Positions 25,073 to 34,715 are shown, numbered from the stretch's first letter. The stretch: DNA of 64,000 nt from Aeromicrobium yanjiei (GCF_009649075.1 NZ_CP045737.1:992001-1056000), one strand, 5' to 3'. A program made the numbers and translations. Notes: generated from the letters alone by a model not told the origin.

Positions 25073-26565
25073 CGCAGTACAACCACTACATCGGTGGACG
25101 AAGCTTCGAGGGCGAGAGCGACCGCTTCGGCGACGTGTACGACCCCGCGCGCGGCATCGCGAAGTCGCAGGTGCGCTTGGCGACCGCAGGTGACGTCGAC
25201 GCGGCGGTGCAGGCCGCGCGGACCGCGTTCGAGACGTGGGGCGAGACGTCGGTGACCGCACGCTCGCGGGTCATGTTCGCCTTCCGCCAGCTGCTGGTCG
25301 AGCACGAGGACGAGCTCGCAGCCCTCATCTCCTCCGAGCACGGCAAGACGCTCGACGACGCCCGCGGCGAGGTCGTCCGCGGTCGTGAGGTCGTCGAGTT
25401 CGCCTGCGGCATCCCGCAGCTGCTCAAGGGCGAGTACAGCGACAGCGTCTCGGGCGGTGTCGACTCCCACACGTTCCGCCAGCCGATCGGCGTCGTCGCC
25501 GGCATCACGCCGTTCAACTTCCCGATCATGGTCCCGCTGTGGATGCACCCCGTCGCGATCGCGACCGGCAACACGTTCATCCTCAAGCCGTCCGAGCGGG
25601 TGCCCGGCGCGTCCGACCTGGTGGCTCGCCTCTACACCGAGGCCGGGCTGCCCGACGGGGTGTTCAACGTCGTCCACGGCGACAAGGTCGCGGTCGACGC
25701 GATCCTGGAGCACCCCGACATCGCGGGTGTCTCGTTCGTCGGCTCCACGCCGATCGCACGGTACGTCCACGAGAACGCCTCGCGCACCGGCAAGCGGGTG
25801 CAGGCCCTCGGCGGTGCGAAGAACCACGCCGTCGTGATGCCCGATGCGGACCTGGACTTCGCCGCCGACCACATCGTCGCGGCCGGCTACGGCTCGGCGG
25901 GCCAGCGCTGCATGGCGATCTCGGCCGTCGTCGCGGTCGGCCCGGTCGCGGATGCGCTGGTCGAGAAGATCCGCGAGCGCAGCGTCGACCTGAAGGTGTC
26001 GGTCGGCACCGACCCGGACGCCGAGATGGGACCGGTCGTCACGGCCGCGGCGCGCGACCGGGTCGTGGACTACATCGGTCAGGGCGAGGCGGACGGCGCC
26101 ACGGTCGTCGTGGACGGCCGCGACCTGGTCGTCGAGGAGTTCGAGGAAGGCTTCTTCGTGGGCCCCTCGCTGCTCGACGGCGTCACCACCGACATGTCGG
26201 TCTACACCGACGAGATCTTCGGACCCGTGCTGACCGTGCTGCGGGTTCCGACGCTGGAAGCCGCCCTCGAGCTCATCAACTCGAATCCGTACGGCAACGG
26301 CACAGCAGTGTTCACTTCCTCGGGTGAGGTGGCACGAACCTTCCAAAGGAAGGTCCAGGTGGGCATGATCGGCATCAACGTGCCGGTCCCCGTCCCGATG
26401 GCCTTCCACTCCTTCGGAGGCTGGAAGGACTCGCTCTTTGGGGACCACCACATCCACGGTCCCGAAGGAGTGCGGTTCTATACACAGGCAAAGGTGGTCA
26501 CCACGCGGTGGCCGCACGTCAGTGAGGAATCACTCGCCCAGCTCAACTTCCCGACGGCTCAATGA
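25069..26565 (+). CDS. mmsA: CoA-acylating methylmalonate-semialdehyde dehydrogenase
   Basis: A 498-residue ALDH-superfamily enzyme. The nucleophile is Cys281 (GSAGQRCMAI), the NAD-binding segment is FVGSTPIARYV, and GGAKNH replaces the general-base Glu motif, a hallmark of CoA-acylating MMSDH (IolA). It converts malonate semialdehyde to acetyl-CoA (and methylmalonate semialdehyde to propionyl-CoA), completing inositol catabolism. ATG 25069 overlaps the iolD stop. Confidence 0.94.
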   Translation: MTQYNHYIGGRSFEGESDRFGDVYDPARGIAKSQVRLATAGDVDAAVQAARTAFETWGETSVTARSRVMFAFRQLLVEHEDELAALISSEHGKTLDDARGEVVRGREVVEFACGIPQLLKGEYSDSVSGGVDSHTFRQPIGVVAGITPFNFPIMVPLWMHPVAIATGNTFILKPSERVPGASDLVARLYTEAGLPDGVFNVVHGDKVAVDAILEHPDIAGVSFVGSTPIARYVHENASRTGKRVQALGGAKNHAVVMPDADLDFAADHIVAAGYGSAGQRCMAISAVVAVGPVADALVEKIRERSVDLKVSVGTDPDAEMGPVVTAAARDRVVDYIGQGEADGATVVVDGRDLVVEEFEEGFFVGPSLLDGVTTDMSVYTDEIFGPVLTVLRVPTLEAALELINSNPYGNGTAVFTSSGEVARTFQRKVQVGMIGINVPVPVPMAFHSFGGWKDSLFGDHHIHGPEGVRFYTQAKVVTTRWPHVSEESLAQLNFPTAQ

Positions 26566-26599
26566 CGTCGGGTCTCACGTGAAGACAAGGAACGCACTG

Positions 26600-27583
26600 A
26601 TGAAGACAGTCACATCGAAGAAGAAGGCGCTGAGGCTCGCCGGCGTCGCCGTGGTGGTCGGCTCGCTGCTCGCGGCCTGCAGCGGCACCGGCAAGGATGA
26701 CGACGCGACCAAGGACAACGCCAAGGACCTCAAGTACGCCGTGATCACCCACAGCGGCCCGGGTGACGCGTTCTGGGACCGGGTCAAGTCCGGCGCCGAG
26801 AAGGCCGGCGAGGACTACGGCGTCGAGATCAAGTACAGCGCAGATCCCGATCCGGCCCAGCAGTCCCAGCTCATCGACAGCGCGGTCGCCGACAAGTACA
26901 ACGGCATCGTGGTGTCGATGGCCAACCCCGACGGGCTCGAGGACGCGATCAAGAAGGCCGTCGCGGCGGGCATCCCCGTCGTGACGATCAACTCCGGCGT
27001 CGACCGCTTCAAGGAGTTCGGCGCGATCACGCACATCGGTCAGACCGAGACCATCGCCGGCGAGGCCGTGGGCGAGCGTCTGAAGGCGGACGGCGCCAAG
27101 AACGCCATCTGCGTCATCCAGGAGGCCGGCAACGTCGGTCTGGAGGAGCGCTGCAAGGCGGTCGCCGAGACCTTCGGCGGCAAGATCTCCAACCTGCAGG
27201 TCGACGGCACCGACGACAGCGCGGTCCAGGCCACGATCACCTCCAAGCTGCAGACCGACAAGAGCATCGACACCGTCCTGACCCTCGGCGGCCAGTACGC
27301 GATCGACGCGGTCGGCTCGGTCGAGGAGTCCGGCAGCTCGGCGAAGGTCGCGACCTTCGATCTCTCCGAGGACGTCATCAAGAACATCCAGGACGGCAAG
27401 ATCACGTTCGCCGTGGACCAGCAGCCGTACGTCCAGGGCTTCCTGGGCGTCACGACGCTGTACCTCAAGGACGTCAACGGCAATGATGTCGGCGGCGGCC
27501 AGCCGGTCAACTCCGGCCCGGCCTTCATCACCAAGGACAACGCCGACGAGGTCCTGAAGTTCGCCGCAAACGGAACCCGCTGA
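26600..27583 (+). CDS. Sugar/inositol ABC transporter substrate-binding lipoprotein
   Basis: A 327-residue periplasmic-binding-protein type 1 family lipoprotein: a lysine-rich n-region, hydrophobic core and lipobox LAAC with Cys27. The mature domain resembles ribose/inositol binding proteins (AVITHSGPGDAFWDRVKSGAE, GIVVSMANPDGLE). AAGGAA precedes ATG 26600; a GTG at 26579 in frame is less likely. Position after mmsA suggests myo-inositol or a derivative as ligand. A strong hairpin separates it from the permease. Confidence 0.9.
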   Translation: MKTVTSKKKALRLAGVAVVVGSLLAACSGTGKDDDATKDNAKDLKYAVITHSGPGDAFWDRVKSGAEKAGEDYGVEIKYSADPDPAQQSQLIDSAVADKYNGIVVSMANPDGLEDAIKKAVAAGIPVVTINSGVDRFKEFGAITHIGQTETIAGEAVGERLKADGAKNAICVIQEAGNVGLEERCKAVAETFGGKISNLQVDGTDDSAVQATITSKLQTDKSIDTVLTLGGQYAIDAVGSVEESGSSAKVATFDLSEDVIKNIQDGKITFAVDQQPYVQGFLGVTTLYLKDVNGNDVGGGQPVNSGPAFITKDNADEVLKFAANGTR

Positions 27584-27586
27584 CCT

Positions 27587-27620
27587 GACCCGGGGGCCCG
27601 GCCCGTCCGGGCCCCGGGTC
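27587..27620 (+). terminator. Hairpin between binding protein and permease (partial terminator/stabiliser)
   Basis: GACCCGGGGGCCCGG and CCGGGCCCCGGGTC form a 14-bp GC stem with one bulged G and a 5-nt loop, starting 3 nt after the binding-protein stop. The permease Shine-Dalgarno follows 16 nt later. Such hairpins raise binding-protein mRNA relative to the membrane components. Confidence 0.7.
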
Positions 27621-27645
27621 CACCAGCCCGACATTGGAGCAGAAC

Positions 27646-28692
27646 ATGGCGACAGCCACCGTGGGAGACGAGCGCATCGCGCGGACGTCCACCCTCACCA
27701 AACTCATGAAACGTCCGGAGATCGGCGCGTTGGCCGCGGCCGTCGTCATCTTCGTGTTCTTCGCGGTCAGCACCGACACGTTCGCCAGGTCCCAGGGAGT
27801 GGCGACGTGGCTGTCCGGGGCATCGACGATCGGCATCATGGCGGTCGCCGTCGCGCTCCTGATGATCGGCGGTGAGTTCGACCTCTCCGCGGGTGCCATC
27901 ACCGGAACGACCGGCCTCGTCGTGGGCATCCTGACGACCGAGTACGGGCTCAACGTCTGGGCCGCGATCTTCGTCTCCCTCGCGATCGCGCTGTTCATCG
28001 GACTGGTCAACGGCATCCTCGTGATGCGCACGGGGCTGCCGAGCTTCATCGTCACCCTGGGGACGTTCTTCGTGCTCCAGGGCGTCAACCTCGCCGGCAC
28101 GAAGGCGCTCATCGGCCAGGTCGCGATCCAGGGCCTCAGCAACGTGCCCTTCTACGACCAGGCGCAGGCCGTCTTCGGCGGCTCGATCGACATCAACGGC
28201 TCGGCCGCCGGCGGCCAGCTGCGCATCTCGGTCTTCTGGTGGCTCGGCGTCACGGCCCTGGCCACGTGGGTCCTGCTGCGTACGCGCGTGGGCAACTGGA
28301 TCTTCGCCGTGGGCGGCGCACAGACGTCCGCCCGCCAGGTCGGTGTCCCGGTCTTCAAGACCAAGGTCGGCCTGTTCATGACCACCGCCGGTGCAGGCTG
28401 GCTGGTCGGCATGCTGCTCGTGTTCCGCACCTCCACGGTGCAGGCCGGCACGGGCGTCGGCCAGGAGTTCATCTACATCATCTGCGCCGTGGTCGGTGGC
28501 TGCCTGATGACCGGCGGCTACGGATCGGCGATCGGCGCCGCATTCGGTGCGCTGATCTACAGCATGGTCAACGCGGGCATCGTCTACAGCGGCTGGGAGA
28601 ACGACTGGCTGTTCGCCTTCCTCGGCGTGATGCTGCTGGTGGCCGTGCTCCTCAACGAATGGGTTCGCAAACGAGCGGAGTTGGCACGATGA
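27646..28692 (+). CDS. Sugar ABC transporter permease (RbsC-like)
   Basis: A 348-residue polytopic protein of the BPD_transp_2 family with about eight to ten hydrophobic segments; it includes [16 protein letters not shown] and the EAA-like loop [22 protein letters not shown] 27646 has GGAG 6 nt upstream; the TTG at 27634 lies within that ribosome-binding site. It overlaps the ATPase gene by 4 nt. Substrate is inferred from the inositol context. Confidence 0.92.
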   Translation: MATATVGDERIARTSTLTKLMKRPEIGALAAAVVIFVFFAVSTDTFARSQGVATWLSGASTIGIMAVAVALLMIGGEFDLSAGAITGTTGLVVGILTTEYGLNVWAAIFVSLAIALFIGLVNGILVMRTGLPSFIVTLGTFFVLQGVNLAGTKALIGQVAIQGLSNVPFYDQAQAVFGGSIDINGSAAGGQLRISVFWWLGVTALATWVLLRTRVGNWIFAVGGAQTSARQVGVPVFKTKVGLFMTTAGAGWLVGMLLVFRTSTVQAGTGVGQEFIYIICAVVGGCLMTGGYGSAIGAAFGALIYSMVNAGIVYSGWENDWLFAFLGVMLLVAVLLNEWVRKRAELAR

Positions 28693-29567
28693 GCAAGAAG
28701 ACAGCATCCTCACCCGTCACCACGGCGGCCGTGCCTCCGGCGCCCGGCACCCCGATCATCGAGGTCCGGAGCATCGGCAAGCGCTACGGCAACATCATCG
28801 CGCTCAGCGACGTCTCGACGTCGGTCCGCGCAGGCGAGGTCACCTGCGTCCTGGGTGACAACGGCGCTGGCAAGTCGACGTTCATCAAGATCCTGGCCGG
28901 TGCGCACGAGCACACCGACGGGGAGCTGTTGATCGACGGCGAGCCGACGACGCTGTCCAGCCCCCGCGCGGCGCTCGAGCTCGGCATCGCGACGGTCTAC
29001 CAGGACCTCGCGGTCGTCCCGCTCATGCCGGTGTGGCGCAACTTCTTCCTCGGCAGCGAGCTCTCGAAGGGCGTGGGCCCGTTCCGCAAGCTCGACATCG
29101 ACGAGATGAAGCGCATCACCAAGGTCGAGCTGGCCGCGATGGGCATCGACCTGCGCGACGTCGAGCAGCCCATCGGGACGCTCTCCGGCGGCGAGCGGCA
29201 GTGCGTGGCGATCGCCCGCGCCGTCTACTTCGGCGCGCGGGTGCTGATCCTGGACGAGCCCACCGCCGCTCTCGGCGTGAAGCAGTCCGGCGTCGTGCTG
29301 CGCTACATCGCCAAGGCGCGCGATCGTGGCCTCGGCGTCGTGTTCATCACCCACAACCCGCACCACGCATACCCGGTGGGCGACCGCTTCATGCTGCTGC
29401 GTCGCGGCAAGAGCATGGGCGACTTCCCCAAGAGCGAGATGACGCTCGACGAGCTGACGTCGGCCATGGCCGGCGGCGCGGAGCTGGAGTCGCTGGCCCA
29501 CGAGCTGGAGAAGACCATGGGCCCCGAGTCCTCGCTGGCACAGGAGCTGAAGGCCGAGGCCACGTGA
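28689..29567 (+). CDS. Sugar ABC transporter ATP-binding protein, single-domain
   Basis: A 292-residue ATPase with Walker [10 protein letters not shown] (about residue 57), signature [14 protein letters not shown] and Walker [13 protein letters not shown]. Most CUT2 (ribose-type) importers use a fused double ATPase of about 500 residues; this one has a single domain, like FrcA, so it presumably homodimerises. Its GTG/TGA junction with the following oxidoreductase overlaps. Confidence 0.92.
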   Translation: MSKKTASSPVTTAAVPPAPGTPIIEVRSIGKRYGNIIALSDVSTSVRAGEVTCVLGDNGAGKSTFIKILAGAHEHTDGELLIDGEPTTLSSPRAALELGIATVYQDLAVVPLMPVWRNFFLGSELSKGVGPFRKLDIDEMKRITKVELAAMGIDLRDVEQPIGTLSGGERQCVAIARAVYFGARVLILDEPTAALGVKQSGVVLRYIAKARDRGLGVVFITHNPHHAYPVGDRFMLLRRGKSMGDFPKSEMTLDELTSAMAGGAELESLAHELEKTMGPESSLAQELKAEAT

Positions 29568-30715
29568 CGAACGACCTTCGCGTCGGCATCGTCGGATTCG
29601 GGTGGATGGGCCAGGTGCACGCACGTGCCCTGTCCCGTCTGCTCCAGCACTATCCCGACGCACCGCTGCGCCCCCGCCTCGTGGCGGTCGCGGACAACGC
29701 GCCGGACGACCGCACCCAGCGGGCCGCCGCGGCGTACGGCTTCGAGCACCTGCTGAGCGACTGGCGTGAGCTGGTCGCGCACGAGGAGGTGGACCTGGTC
29801 TGCGTGACCGGGCCCAACTTCATCCACCGTGACGTCGCGGTCGCCGCGGCGCAGGCGGGCAAGCACCTGTGGGTCGAGAAGCCCGCAGGTCGCGACTCGG
29901 CCGAGACCGCGCAGATCGCGGCAGCCGTCGAGGCCGCGGGCGTCCAGGCTGCGACCGGCTTCAACTACCGCAACGTCCCGGCCGTCGAGCGGGCCCGCTC
30001 GATCGTCGCGTCGGGTCGCATCGGCACGGTCGAGCACACCACGGTGCGATTCCTCGCCGACTACTCGGCCGATCCGGACGCGGCGCTGTCGTGGCGGTTC
30101 CAGAACGAGTTCTCCGGCAGCGGGGTGCTGGGCGACCTGGTCAGCCACGCCGCCGACCTGGTGCAGCACGTCGTCGCGCCGATCGAGGAGCTCGTGGTGG
30201 ACCGGGCGACGTTCATCCCGCAGCGGCGGGCGGCGCTGCCGGGAGCCATGCACTACGAGAGGGGCGCCGGCGAGCTCGGGGACGTGGAGAACGAGGACTA
30301 CGTCAGCGCGCTGCTGCGCCTCGCCGACGGCTCGCGGGGGATCCTGGAGTCCAGCCGCACCGCGGTGGGGGAGCAGAACACGTACGGCTTCGAGGTGCAC
30401 GGCACCCGGGGCGCGGTCGCGTGGGACTTCCGGCGGATGAACGAGCTGCGGGTGTGCGAGGGGCAGGACTACCTCAACGCGTTCTACGCCACGCAGTACG
30501 CGGGTCCCGGCGACGGGGAGCTCAGCGCGTTCCAGCCCGGCACCAACAACCCCATCGGGTTCGACGACCTCAAGGTCGTGGAGGCGCGCCGCCTCGTCGA
30601 GTCGATCGCGACGGGCAAGCCCGTCGGCGCCACGATCCACGACGCGCTGGCCGCCGCCCGGGTCGTCGATGCGATGATCCTTTCCGCAGACGAACGAAAG
30701 TGGGTCACCCTGTGA
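29564..30715 (+). CDS. Gfo/Idh/MocA family oxidoreductase
   Basis: A 383-residue NAD(P)-dependent sugar dehydrogenase with the Rossmann motif [16 protein letters not shown] (residues 6-21), the EKPAG catalytic-lysine motif and a C-terminal alpha/beta domain ([17 protein letters not shown] supplies the acid/His region). It starts at GTG overlapping the ATPase stop and is longer than IolG. Probably it oxidises an inositol stereoisomer or glycoside; substrate unknown. Confidence 0.88.
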   Translation: MTNDLRVGIVGFGWMGQVHARALSRLLQHYPDAPLRPRLVAVADNAPDDRTQRAAAAYGFEHLLSDWRELVAHEEVDLVCVTGPNFIHRDVAVAAAQAGKHLWVEKPAGRDSAETAQIAAAVEAAGVQAATGFNYRNVPAVERARSIVASGRIGTVEHTTVRFLADYSADPDAALSWRFQNEFSGSGVLGDLVSHAADLVQHVVAPIEELVVDRATFIPQRRAALPGAMHYERGAGELGDVENEDYVSALLRLADGSRGILESSRTAVGEQNTYGFEVHGTRGAVAWDFRRMNELRVCEGQDYLNAFYATQYAGPGDGELSAFQPGTNNPIGFDDLKVVEARRLVESIATGKPVGATIHDALAAARVVDAMILSADERKWVTL

Positions 30716-31701
30716 GCCTTCGTGTGGGTGTCATCGGTGCGGGTGCGATGGGTGCCGACCACATCAGGACCATCTCCTCGAGCGTGCCGGCAGCGCGCGT
30801 CTCGGCGGTCTACGACTTCAACCGCGACACCGCCTACGCCGCTGCGTCCCCGGTGGGGGCCGAGGTGATGGGCTCGGCCGAGGAGCTGGTCGACTCCTCC
30901 GACGTGGACGCGGTCATCATCGCGTCCCCGGATCGTACGCACGCCGACCTGGTCCGCTACTGCCTGGCGGCCGGCAAGCAGGTGCTGTGCGAGAAGCCGC
31001 TGGCCGTCACGGCCGACGAGGCGTACGGTGTCGTGGAGGCCGAGACGGCGGGTGGTCGCCGGCTGCTGCAGGTGGGCTTCATGCGTCGCTACGATCCCGG
31101 GTTCGTCGCGCTCCGCCGCACGATCACCGACGGTGTCGTGGGGGAGGTGCGCCTCGTGCACGCGATCCACCGCAACGCCTCGAGCAGCACCAGCACCGAC
31201 GACGCGGGTCTCATCACGGGCTCGATGATCCACGAGCTCGACACGGTCGCGTGGCTGCTCGACGACGAGATAGCCTCGATCCGGGTGGAGTCGCCGATCG
31301 TCGAGGGCTTCCGCGATCCGCAGCTCGCCACGATCTGGATGCGCGGCGGGGCGATGGTCACCGCCGAGGTCTTCGTCAACGCGGGCTACGGGTACGACGT
31401 GCGGTGCGAGGTCGTCGGCTCCCAGGGCACCGCGTCGTTGGCGCCTTCGTCGCCGGTCAGCACGCGCGTCGCCGGTGTCGACGGCGTGCCGGTGCGGGAC
31501 GACTTCGTCGCGCACTTCGCGGACGCCTACCGGATCGAGCTGTCGACCTGGGCCGCGGAGGCGCTGACGGGCACGACCTCGGGCCCGAGCGCGTGGGACG
31601 GCTACGTCGCCAACGCCGTCGCGGAGGCGGGCGTCGCCTCGCTCGCGTCCGGTGCGCGGGAGCCGGTGATCCTGAAGGACCGGCCGACGCTCTATGCCTG
31701 A
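30712..31701 (+). CDS. iolG: Inositol 2-dehydrogenase
   Basis: A 329-residue Gfo/Idh/MocA enzyme closely following the IolG pattern: VGVIGAGAMGADHIRTI at the N-terminus, CEKPLAV (catalytic Lys), GFMRRYDPGF, MIHELDTVAWLLDDE, FVNAGYGYDVRCEVVGSQG and SGPSAWDGYVA near the C-terminus. It oxidises myo-inositol to 2-keto-myo-inositol, the first pathway step. GTG 30712 overlaps the previous stop. Its 3' end overlaps the convergent LacI gene by 10 nt. Confidence 0.9.
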   Translation: MSLRVGVIGAGAMGADHIRTISSSVPAARVSAVYDFNRDTAYAAASPVGAEVMGSAEELVDSSDVDAVIIASPDRTHADLVRYCLAAGKQVLCEKPLAVTADEAYGVVEAETAGGRRLLQVGFMRRYDPGFVALRRTITDGVVGEVRLVHAIHRNASSSTSTDDAGLITGSMIHELDTVAWLLDDEIASIRVESPIVEGFRDPQLATIWMRGGAMVTAEVFVNAGYGYDVRCEVVGSQGTASLAPSSPVSTRVAGVDGVPVRDDFVAHFADAYRIELSTWAAEALTGTTSGPSAWDGYVANAVAEAGVASLASGAREPVILKDRPTLYA

Positions 31702-32720
31702 GTCTCGCGGGCGGCGGCCGTGGTCTCGCGGGCGATGAGGTGCGGGGTCAGGACGACCTGGCGCGGCTGACCGCCCTGCGCCAGGTCGAGGGCACCGGCG
31801 ACCGCGCTCTCGGCCATCTCCTCGGGGTTCTGCGAGACCGTCGTCATCTGGGCGTGCGGTGAGATGGCCAGGCGCGAGTCGTCGTAGCCCGTCACGGAGA
31901 CGTCGCCGGGCACGTCCACGCGCGAGCGCACGAGGTGGTCGAGCACGCCTGCCGCGCAACGGTCGTTGAACGCGACGACCGCAGTGGGCGGGTCGGCGGA
32001 CTCCAGCAGCTCGCGCATCCCACGGCTGCCGTCCTGCTCGGTGAGACCCCCGGTCACCACGCGGGACGAGTCCTGCGCACCGTGGCGTCGTACGGCAGCG
32101 AGGAAGCCCGCCCGGCGCTCCGCGGCGCCCGGAGCCGTGCCGCCGTCGACGTGCGCGATCCGCCGGTGCCCGAGGCCGATCAGGTGGTCCACCGCGAGGC
32201 CGACCCCGGTCACGTCGTCGCTGCGCACCGACGACACGCCCGCCGCCGCGCCGTCGCGGACGACGAGCAGCACCGGGACCGTCGCGGAGACCTGCCGGAT
32301 GGTCTCGTCGTCGAGCATCGACCCGAGCAGCACCGCGACCTCGCACCGCTCGCGCAGCAGCGCCTGGATCGCGACGTCCTCGTCGCGGGTCGGGGCGACC
32401 GCGCTGATCGCGAGATCGTAGCCACGGGCGGCGGCGGCCGCGTACAGGTGCTCCACGAGATCGCCGTGGAAGGGCTGCTGCAGGTCGAACGTGACGCCGA
32501 TCAGGCGCGAGCTGGACTGGCGGAGCTTGCGGGCGCGCTCGTCGCGGACGTAGCCCATGCTGTCGGCGATCCGGCGGACGCGCTCGCGGGTCGCGTCACT
32601 CGCGCCGGGCGCTCCGCGCATCACGATCGAGACGAGGGCGGTCGAGACGCCGGCCTCGCGGGCCACGTGGGCGAGGGTCGGCCGCGAGCCCGGGGGACGC
32701 GGGGGTGGCTGGTCCGGCAC
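31692..32720 (-). CDS. LacI family transcriptional regulator (LacI-1)
   Basis: A 342-residue repressor. The N-terminal helix-turn-helix TLAHVAREAGVSTALVSIVM (residues 14-33) carries a hinge helix, and the C-terminal domain is PBP1-like. Starts at GTG 32720 with GAGG upstream. It is divergent from the Gfo/TIM-barrel pair, and a CTAGAACGTTCTAG palindrome with the central CG typical of LacI operators lies between them. Most likely it controls that pair in response to a sugar. Confidence 0.92.
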   Translation of the reverse strand: MPDQPPPRPPGSRPTLAHVAREAGVSTALVSIVMRGAPGASDATRERVRRIADSMGYVRDERARKLRQSSSRLIGVTFDLQQPFHGDLVEHLYAAAAARGYDLAISAVAPTRDEDVAIQALLRERCEVAVLLGSMLDDETIRQVSATVPVLLVVRDGAAAGVSSVRSDDVTGVGLAVDHLIGLGHRRIAHVDGGTAPGAAERRAGFLAAVRRHGAQDSSRVVTGGLTEQDGSRGMRELLESADPPTAVVAFNDRCAAGVLDHLVRSRVDVPGDVSVTGYDDSRLAISPHAQMTTVSQNPEEMAESAVAGALDLAQGGQPRQVVLTPHLIARETTAAARETQA

Positions 32721-32794
32721 GCCTCGTCCTCTCCGCTGGTGAGACTGCCCGGGAGCAGTTGACCCGGTGGTGGGGGCAGTCTATCGTTCGTCAT

Positions 32795-32808
32795 CTAGAA
32801 CGTTCTAG
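32795..32808. promoter_or_regulatory. Operator for LacI-1
   Basis: Perfect 14-bp palindrome CTAGAACGTTCTAG centred on CG, the usual LacI-family operator symmetry. It lies 6 nt upstream of the AAGGAA ribosome-binding site of the Gfo gene at 32825, so repression would act at or just after the transcription start. Confidence 0.7.
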
Positions 32809-32824
32809 TTTCGAAGGAATCCTC

Positions 32825-33832
32825 ATGCTCGTTCCCCCTGTCCGCATCGGCCTGATCGGGGCCGGCCGCATCGGCGCCTCGCACGCGTCGGTCATCGCCC
32901 GCCGGGTCCCTGAGGCGACTCTCGTCGCCGTGGCCGACCCTCGTCCCGGCGCCGCCGCCGCGGTCGCCGAGCCGCTCGGTGCCCGCGGCGAGACGTCCGT
33001 CGAGGACGTCCTGACGGCGGACGACATCGACGCGGTCGTCATCGCGGCCTCGTCGGTCGCGCATGCGGGGCTCATCGTGGCCGCGGCCGAGGCGGGCAAG
33101 CACGTCTTCAGCGAGAAGCCTGCGGGCATGAGCCTGGACGAGATCGACGCCGCCCGTACGGCCACGGCCCGCGCCGGGGTCGCGTTCCAGGTCGGCTTCA
33201 ACCGACGCTTCGCCCGGGAGTTCGTCGCCGCCCACGACGCGATCGCGTCGGGACGGCTCGGGACCGTTCGGCAGCTGCGTTCGCTGACCCGCGACCCCGG
33301 CCGCGGGCCGGCCGATCCCGACGCGGTCCCGGAGTGGACGATCTTCACCCAGACGCTGATCCACGACTTCGACACCCTCAACTGGCTCAACCCCGGGGCC
33401 CGCGCCGTGGACGTCGTCGCGACGGCCGGCTCGCTGACCGCCCCCGGCCACCCGACGCTGCTCGACCACGCGACCGTGGTCATCCGCTACGACAACGGCG
33501 CGATCGCGACCGCCGAGGCCAGCTTCGCCGCGACGTACGGCTATGACGTGCGAGGCGAGGTGCTCGGCTCGGAGGGCATGGTCACGATGGGCGAGGGCGC
33601 GCAGTCGTCCCTGCGTCTGCACGACGCGGCCGGCCGGCTGGCCACGACTGCGCACAGCGACACCGACCTGCTGATCGACGCGTACACCGGCGAGCTCGCC
33701 GAGCTCGCGAACGCCGTCCGGGAGGGGCGTCAGCCGTCCGTGACCGGTGACGACGCGTTCGCGGCGTTCGCGATCGCCCAGGCGTGCATCGACTCCATGA
33801 CCTCCGGCGGCCGTGCGGAGGTGGCCCGATGA
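32825..33832 (+). CDS. Gfo/Idh/MocA family oxidoreductase (IolG-like paralogue)
   Basis: A 335-residue dehydrogenase with IGLIGAGRIGASHASVI (residues 8-24), SEKPAGMSLDEI (catalytic Lys), GFNRRFAREF and LIHDFDTLNWL. It groups with inositol/scyllo-inositol dehydrogenase-like enzymes but has its own LacI operator, so it probably serves a different polyol from the main iol operon. ATG 32825 follows AAGGAA. Overlaps the downstream gene by 4 nt. Confidence 0.88.
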   Translation: MLVPPVRIGLIGAGRIGASHASVIARRVPEATLVAVADPRPGAAAAVAEPLGARGETSVEDVLTADDIDAVVIAASSVAHAGLIVAAAEAGKHVFSEKPAGMSLDEIDAARTATARAGVAFQVGFNRRFAREFVAAHDAIASGRLGTVRQLRSLTRDPGRGPADPDAVPEWTIFTQTLIHDFDTLNWLNPGARAVDVVATAGSLTAPGHPTLLDHATVVIRYDNGAIATAEASFAATYGYDVRGEVLGSEGMVTMGEGAQSSLRLHDAAGRLATTAHSDTDLLIDAYTGELAELANAVREGRQPSVTGDDAFAAFAIAQACIDSMTSGGRAEVAR

Positions 33833-34614
33833 GCCGTCTCGCGGTGTGCTCGGAGATGGTCTACACGGATCTGCCGCACCTCGAGCGGGTCGCGCGCATC
33901 CGCGACGCCGGCTTCGCGGTCGAGATCTGGGACTGGACGCAGAAGGACGCCGACGCGCTGGTCGCGGCCGGCGCGGAGTTCACCTCGATGACCGGCTACG
34001 TGACGGGCGACCTGGTGACCCCTGCGGGCGCCGACGACCTGCTGCGCACCGCCGAGCAGTCGATCCCGTTCGCCCAGGCCATCGGGTGCCCGTCGCTCAA
34101 CCTGCACGGGACCGGCCTGGGGGAGGGCGGCATCCCCGTCCTGCCGGTCGAGGTCGTGACCGGGGACATGTGGCTCGCCGCCGTGCGTACGCTCTCGCGC
34201 GTCGCCGAGCTGGGGGAGAGGCACGGCGTGACCTTCGTGCTGGAGAACCTCAACACCGAGGTCGACCACCCGGGCGTCCCGTTCGCGAAGGCGGCCGACA
34301 CGCTCGCACTGGTGAGCGCGGTCGACAGCCCGCACCTGAAGATGAACCTGGACCTGTATCACGCGCAGATCGGCGAGGGGAACCTCGCGGAGCTGATCCG
34401 GCGGGCCGTCCCGCACGTCGGCGAGGTGCAGGTCGCCGACGTCCCGGGGCGCTGCGAGCCGGGCACCGGTGAGGTCCGCTGGTCGTACGTCGCGCAGGTG
34501 CTCGCCGATGCGGGCTACGACGGGGTCATCGCGATGGAGGCCTTCGCCTCCCAGCCCGGCACCGCAGGCTCGGACCTGGCCCTGACCCGCTTCCGCGACG
34601 CCTTCACCCTCTGA
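33829..34614 (+). CDS. TIM-barrel isomerase, hydroxypyruvate isomerase/IolI-like
   Basis: A 261-residue AP_endonuc_2-fold enzyme; metal ligands probably come from FVLENLNTEVDHPG (Glu), MNLDLYHAQIGEG (Asp/His), and VIAMEAFAS (Glu) near the C-terminus. The pattern is closest to Hyi/OtnI-type hydroxypyruvate or 2-oxo-tetronate isomerases; a 2-keto-inositol isomerase is the alternative suggested by context. It is the last gene of a two-gene LacI-controlled unit, and it ends 7 nt before a 21-bp repeat array. Confidence 0.82.
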   Translation: MSRLAVCSEMVYTDLPHLERVARIRDAGFAVEIWDWTQKDADALVAAGAEFTSMTGYVTGDLVTPAGADDLLRTAEQSIPFAQAIGCPSLNLHGTGLGEGGIPVLPVEVVTGDMWLAAVRTLSRVAELGERHGVTFVLENLNTEVDHPGVPFAKAADTLALVSAVDSPHLKMNLDLYHAQIGEGNLAELIRRAVPHVGEVQVADVPGRCEPGTGEVRWSYVAQVLADAGYDGVIAMEAFASQPGTAGSDLALTRFRDAFTL

Positions 34615-34621
34615 CCCCCAC

Positions 34622-34715
34622 GCTGACGCGTGCCTCCGGTCCGCTGACGCGTGCCTCCGGGACGTCCCGTCGGCGTACGAGAGGCTCCCCTCGGCGGACC
34701 GGAGGCGCGCCTCAG
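34622..34715. repeat. 21-bp repeat array, inward-facing halves (locus 3)
   Basis: Two plus-strand units (34622, 34643) begin GCTGACGCGTGCCTCCGG. About three units read from the minus strand, starting at 34715 with GCTGAGGCGCGCCTCCGG, then GCCGAGGGGAGCCTC and GCCGACGGGA. The LacI-2 stop TGA is inside the first minus unit. After the TIM-barrel stop (34612) in-frame TGAs recur at 34624 and 34645. Same unit framework as the array at 18.5 kb. Confidence 0.88.
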
